DNA of 64,000 nucleotides, taken from positions 19,781-83,780 of the forward strand of contig JAFYVM010000073.1 of assembly GCA_017549145.1 (NCBI GenBank). Direction: 5' to 3'. The stretch comes from Bacteroidales bacterium (GTDB lineage Bacteria; Bacteroidota; Bacteroidia; Bacteroidales; UBA932). Positions 63,872-64,000 of this stretch are shown piece after piece. Within the stretch, counting starts at the first letter, position 1. The number at the start of each line of letters is the position of its first letter. Both the position numbers and the translations under genes were made by a program. A model generated the notes under the pieces. The model had not been told where the DNA came from, did no database searches, and worked only from the letters and a program-made list of their open reading frames with translations.

Positions 63872-64000
63872 ATGGAAAATAATGGAATTACGATTCCTGC
63901 CGGAACGAGGAAGGAGGATATCAAAGCCCGAGAGAAGATCATCAAGGACTTTTATGCGAAGTGGATCAGTGAGCATCCGGACAAGAAGATATGGAATGAA
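63872..64000 (+). CDS. Unknown small protein, 3' end outside window
   Basis: The visible 43 residues read MENNGITIPAGTRKEDIKAR and then a basic, amphipathic helix ending HPDKKIWNE. This opening resembles a conserved Bacteroidetes hypothetical family that I cannot name. A TATATTTG element ends five bases before the ATG, so the mRNA may be leaderless or the real start lies further in. The gene runs off the window. Confidence 0.6.
   Translation, partial: MENNGITIPAGTRKEDIKAREKIIKDFYAKWISEHPDKKIWNE

Overview
The window is a 64 kb chromosomal segment from an uncultured-type Bacteroidales bacterium, probably a gut or rumen anaerobe. This rests on several signs: promoters of the form TTTG-N19/21-TAnnTTTG; a sigma/FecR/TonB-receptor/DUF4249 operon; FISUMP, BACON and DUF4988-type lipoproteins; DUF4290 next to ftsK; an Hc1-like small basic protein; and class I fumarase with acetate and butyrate kinases. 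The genus cannot be fixed from the sequence alone.

Layout. 1-9 kb: a MATE exporter cut by the window edge, a serine hydrolase, the fermentation operon ackA-ptb-buk (minus strand), a short ComEC-like protein, ApbE and a FISUMP-type lipoprotein. 9-19 kb: one long minus-strand run, addB-like nuclease, addA-like helicase, DUF4290, ftsK, lolA-like (DNA repair, chromosome segregation, envelope). 19-25 kb: minus-strand ECF sigma factor, FecR anti-sigma, TonB-dependent receptor, DUF4249 lipoprotein and an extra lipoprotein. 25-32 kb: mostly housekeeping (rubredoxin-like, Hsp15-like, manA, hsp20, pgi, a GNAT-like gene carrying a REP-like insertion, purC, L25, pth, Hc1-like). 32-42 kb: the accessory part. 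It has a composite repeat, two large lipoproteins with collagen-like repeats (one ending in leucine-rich repeats plus an M64-type metallopeptidase), tpiA and an M49-type metallopeptidase lipoprotein. 42-43 kb: a DUF3990 toxin / XRE antitoxin pair with a palindromic operator at its own promoter. 43-58 kb: tyrS, rbfA, a LolC/E-type permease, polA, a sigma factor, rsmG, a porin-like protein, potABCD, rpmH, an ACT/PFL pair and tadA. 58-64 kb: a GH5 mannanase, a YqaA/DedA-like protein, an esterase, tRNA-Gln, class I fumarase and two unrecognised genes at the right edge.

Most of the window is ordinary core genome. No complete new defence or mobile system is evident. The observations most worth checking are the collagen/LRR/M64 fusion, the 140-bp nested repeat at 32.4 kb, the structured leader before the L25 gene, the DUF3990/XRE module with its operator, and a family of REP-like palindromes, one of which lies in frame inside a coding sequence.
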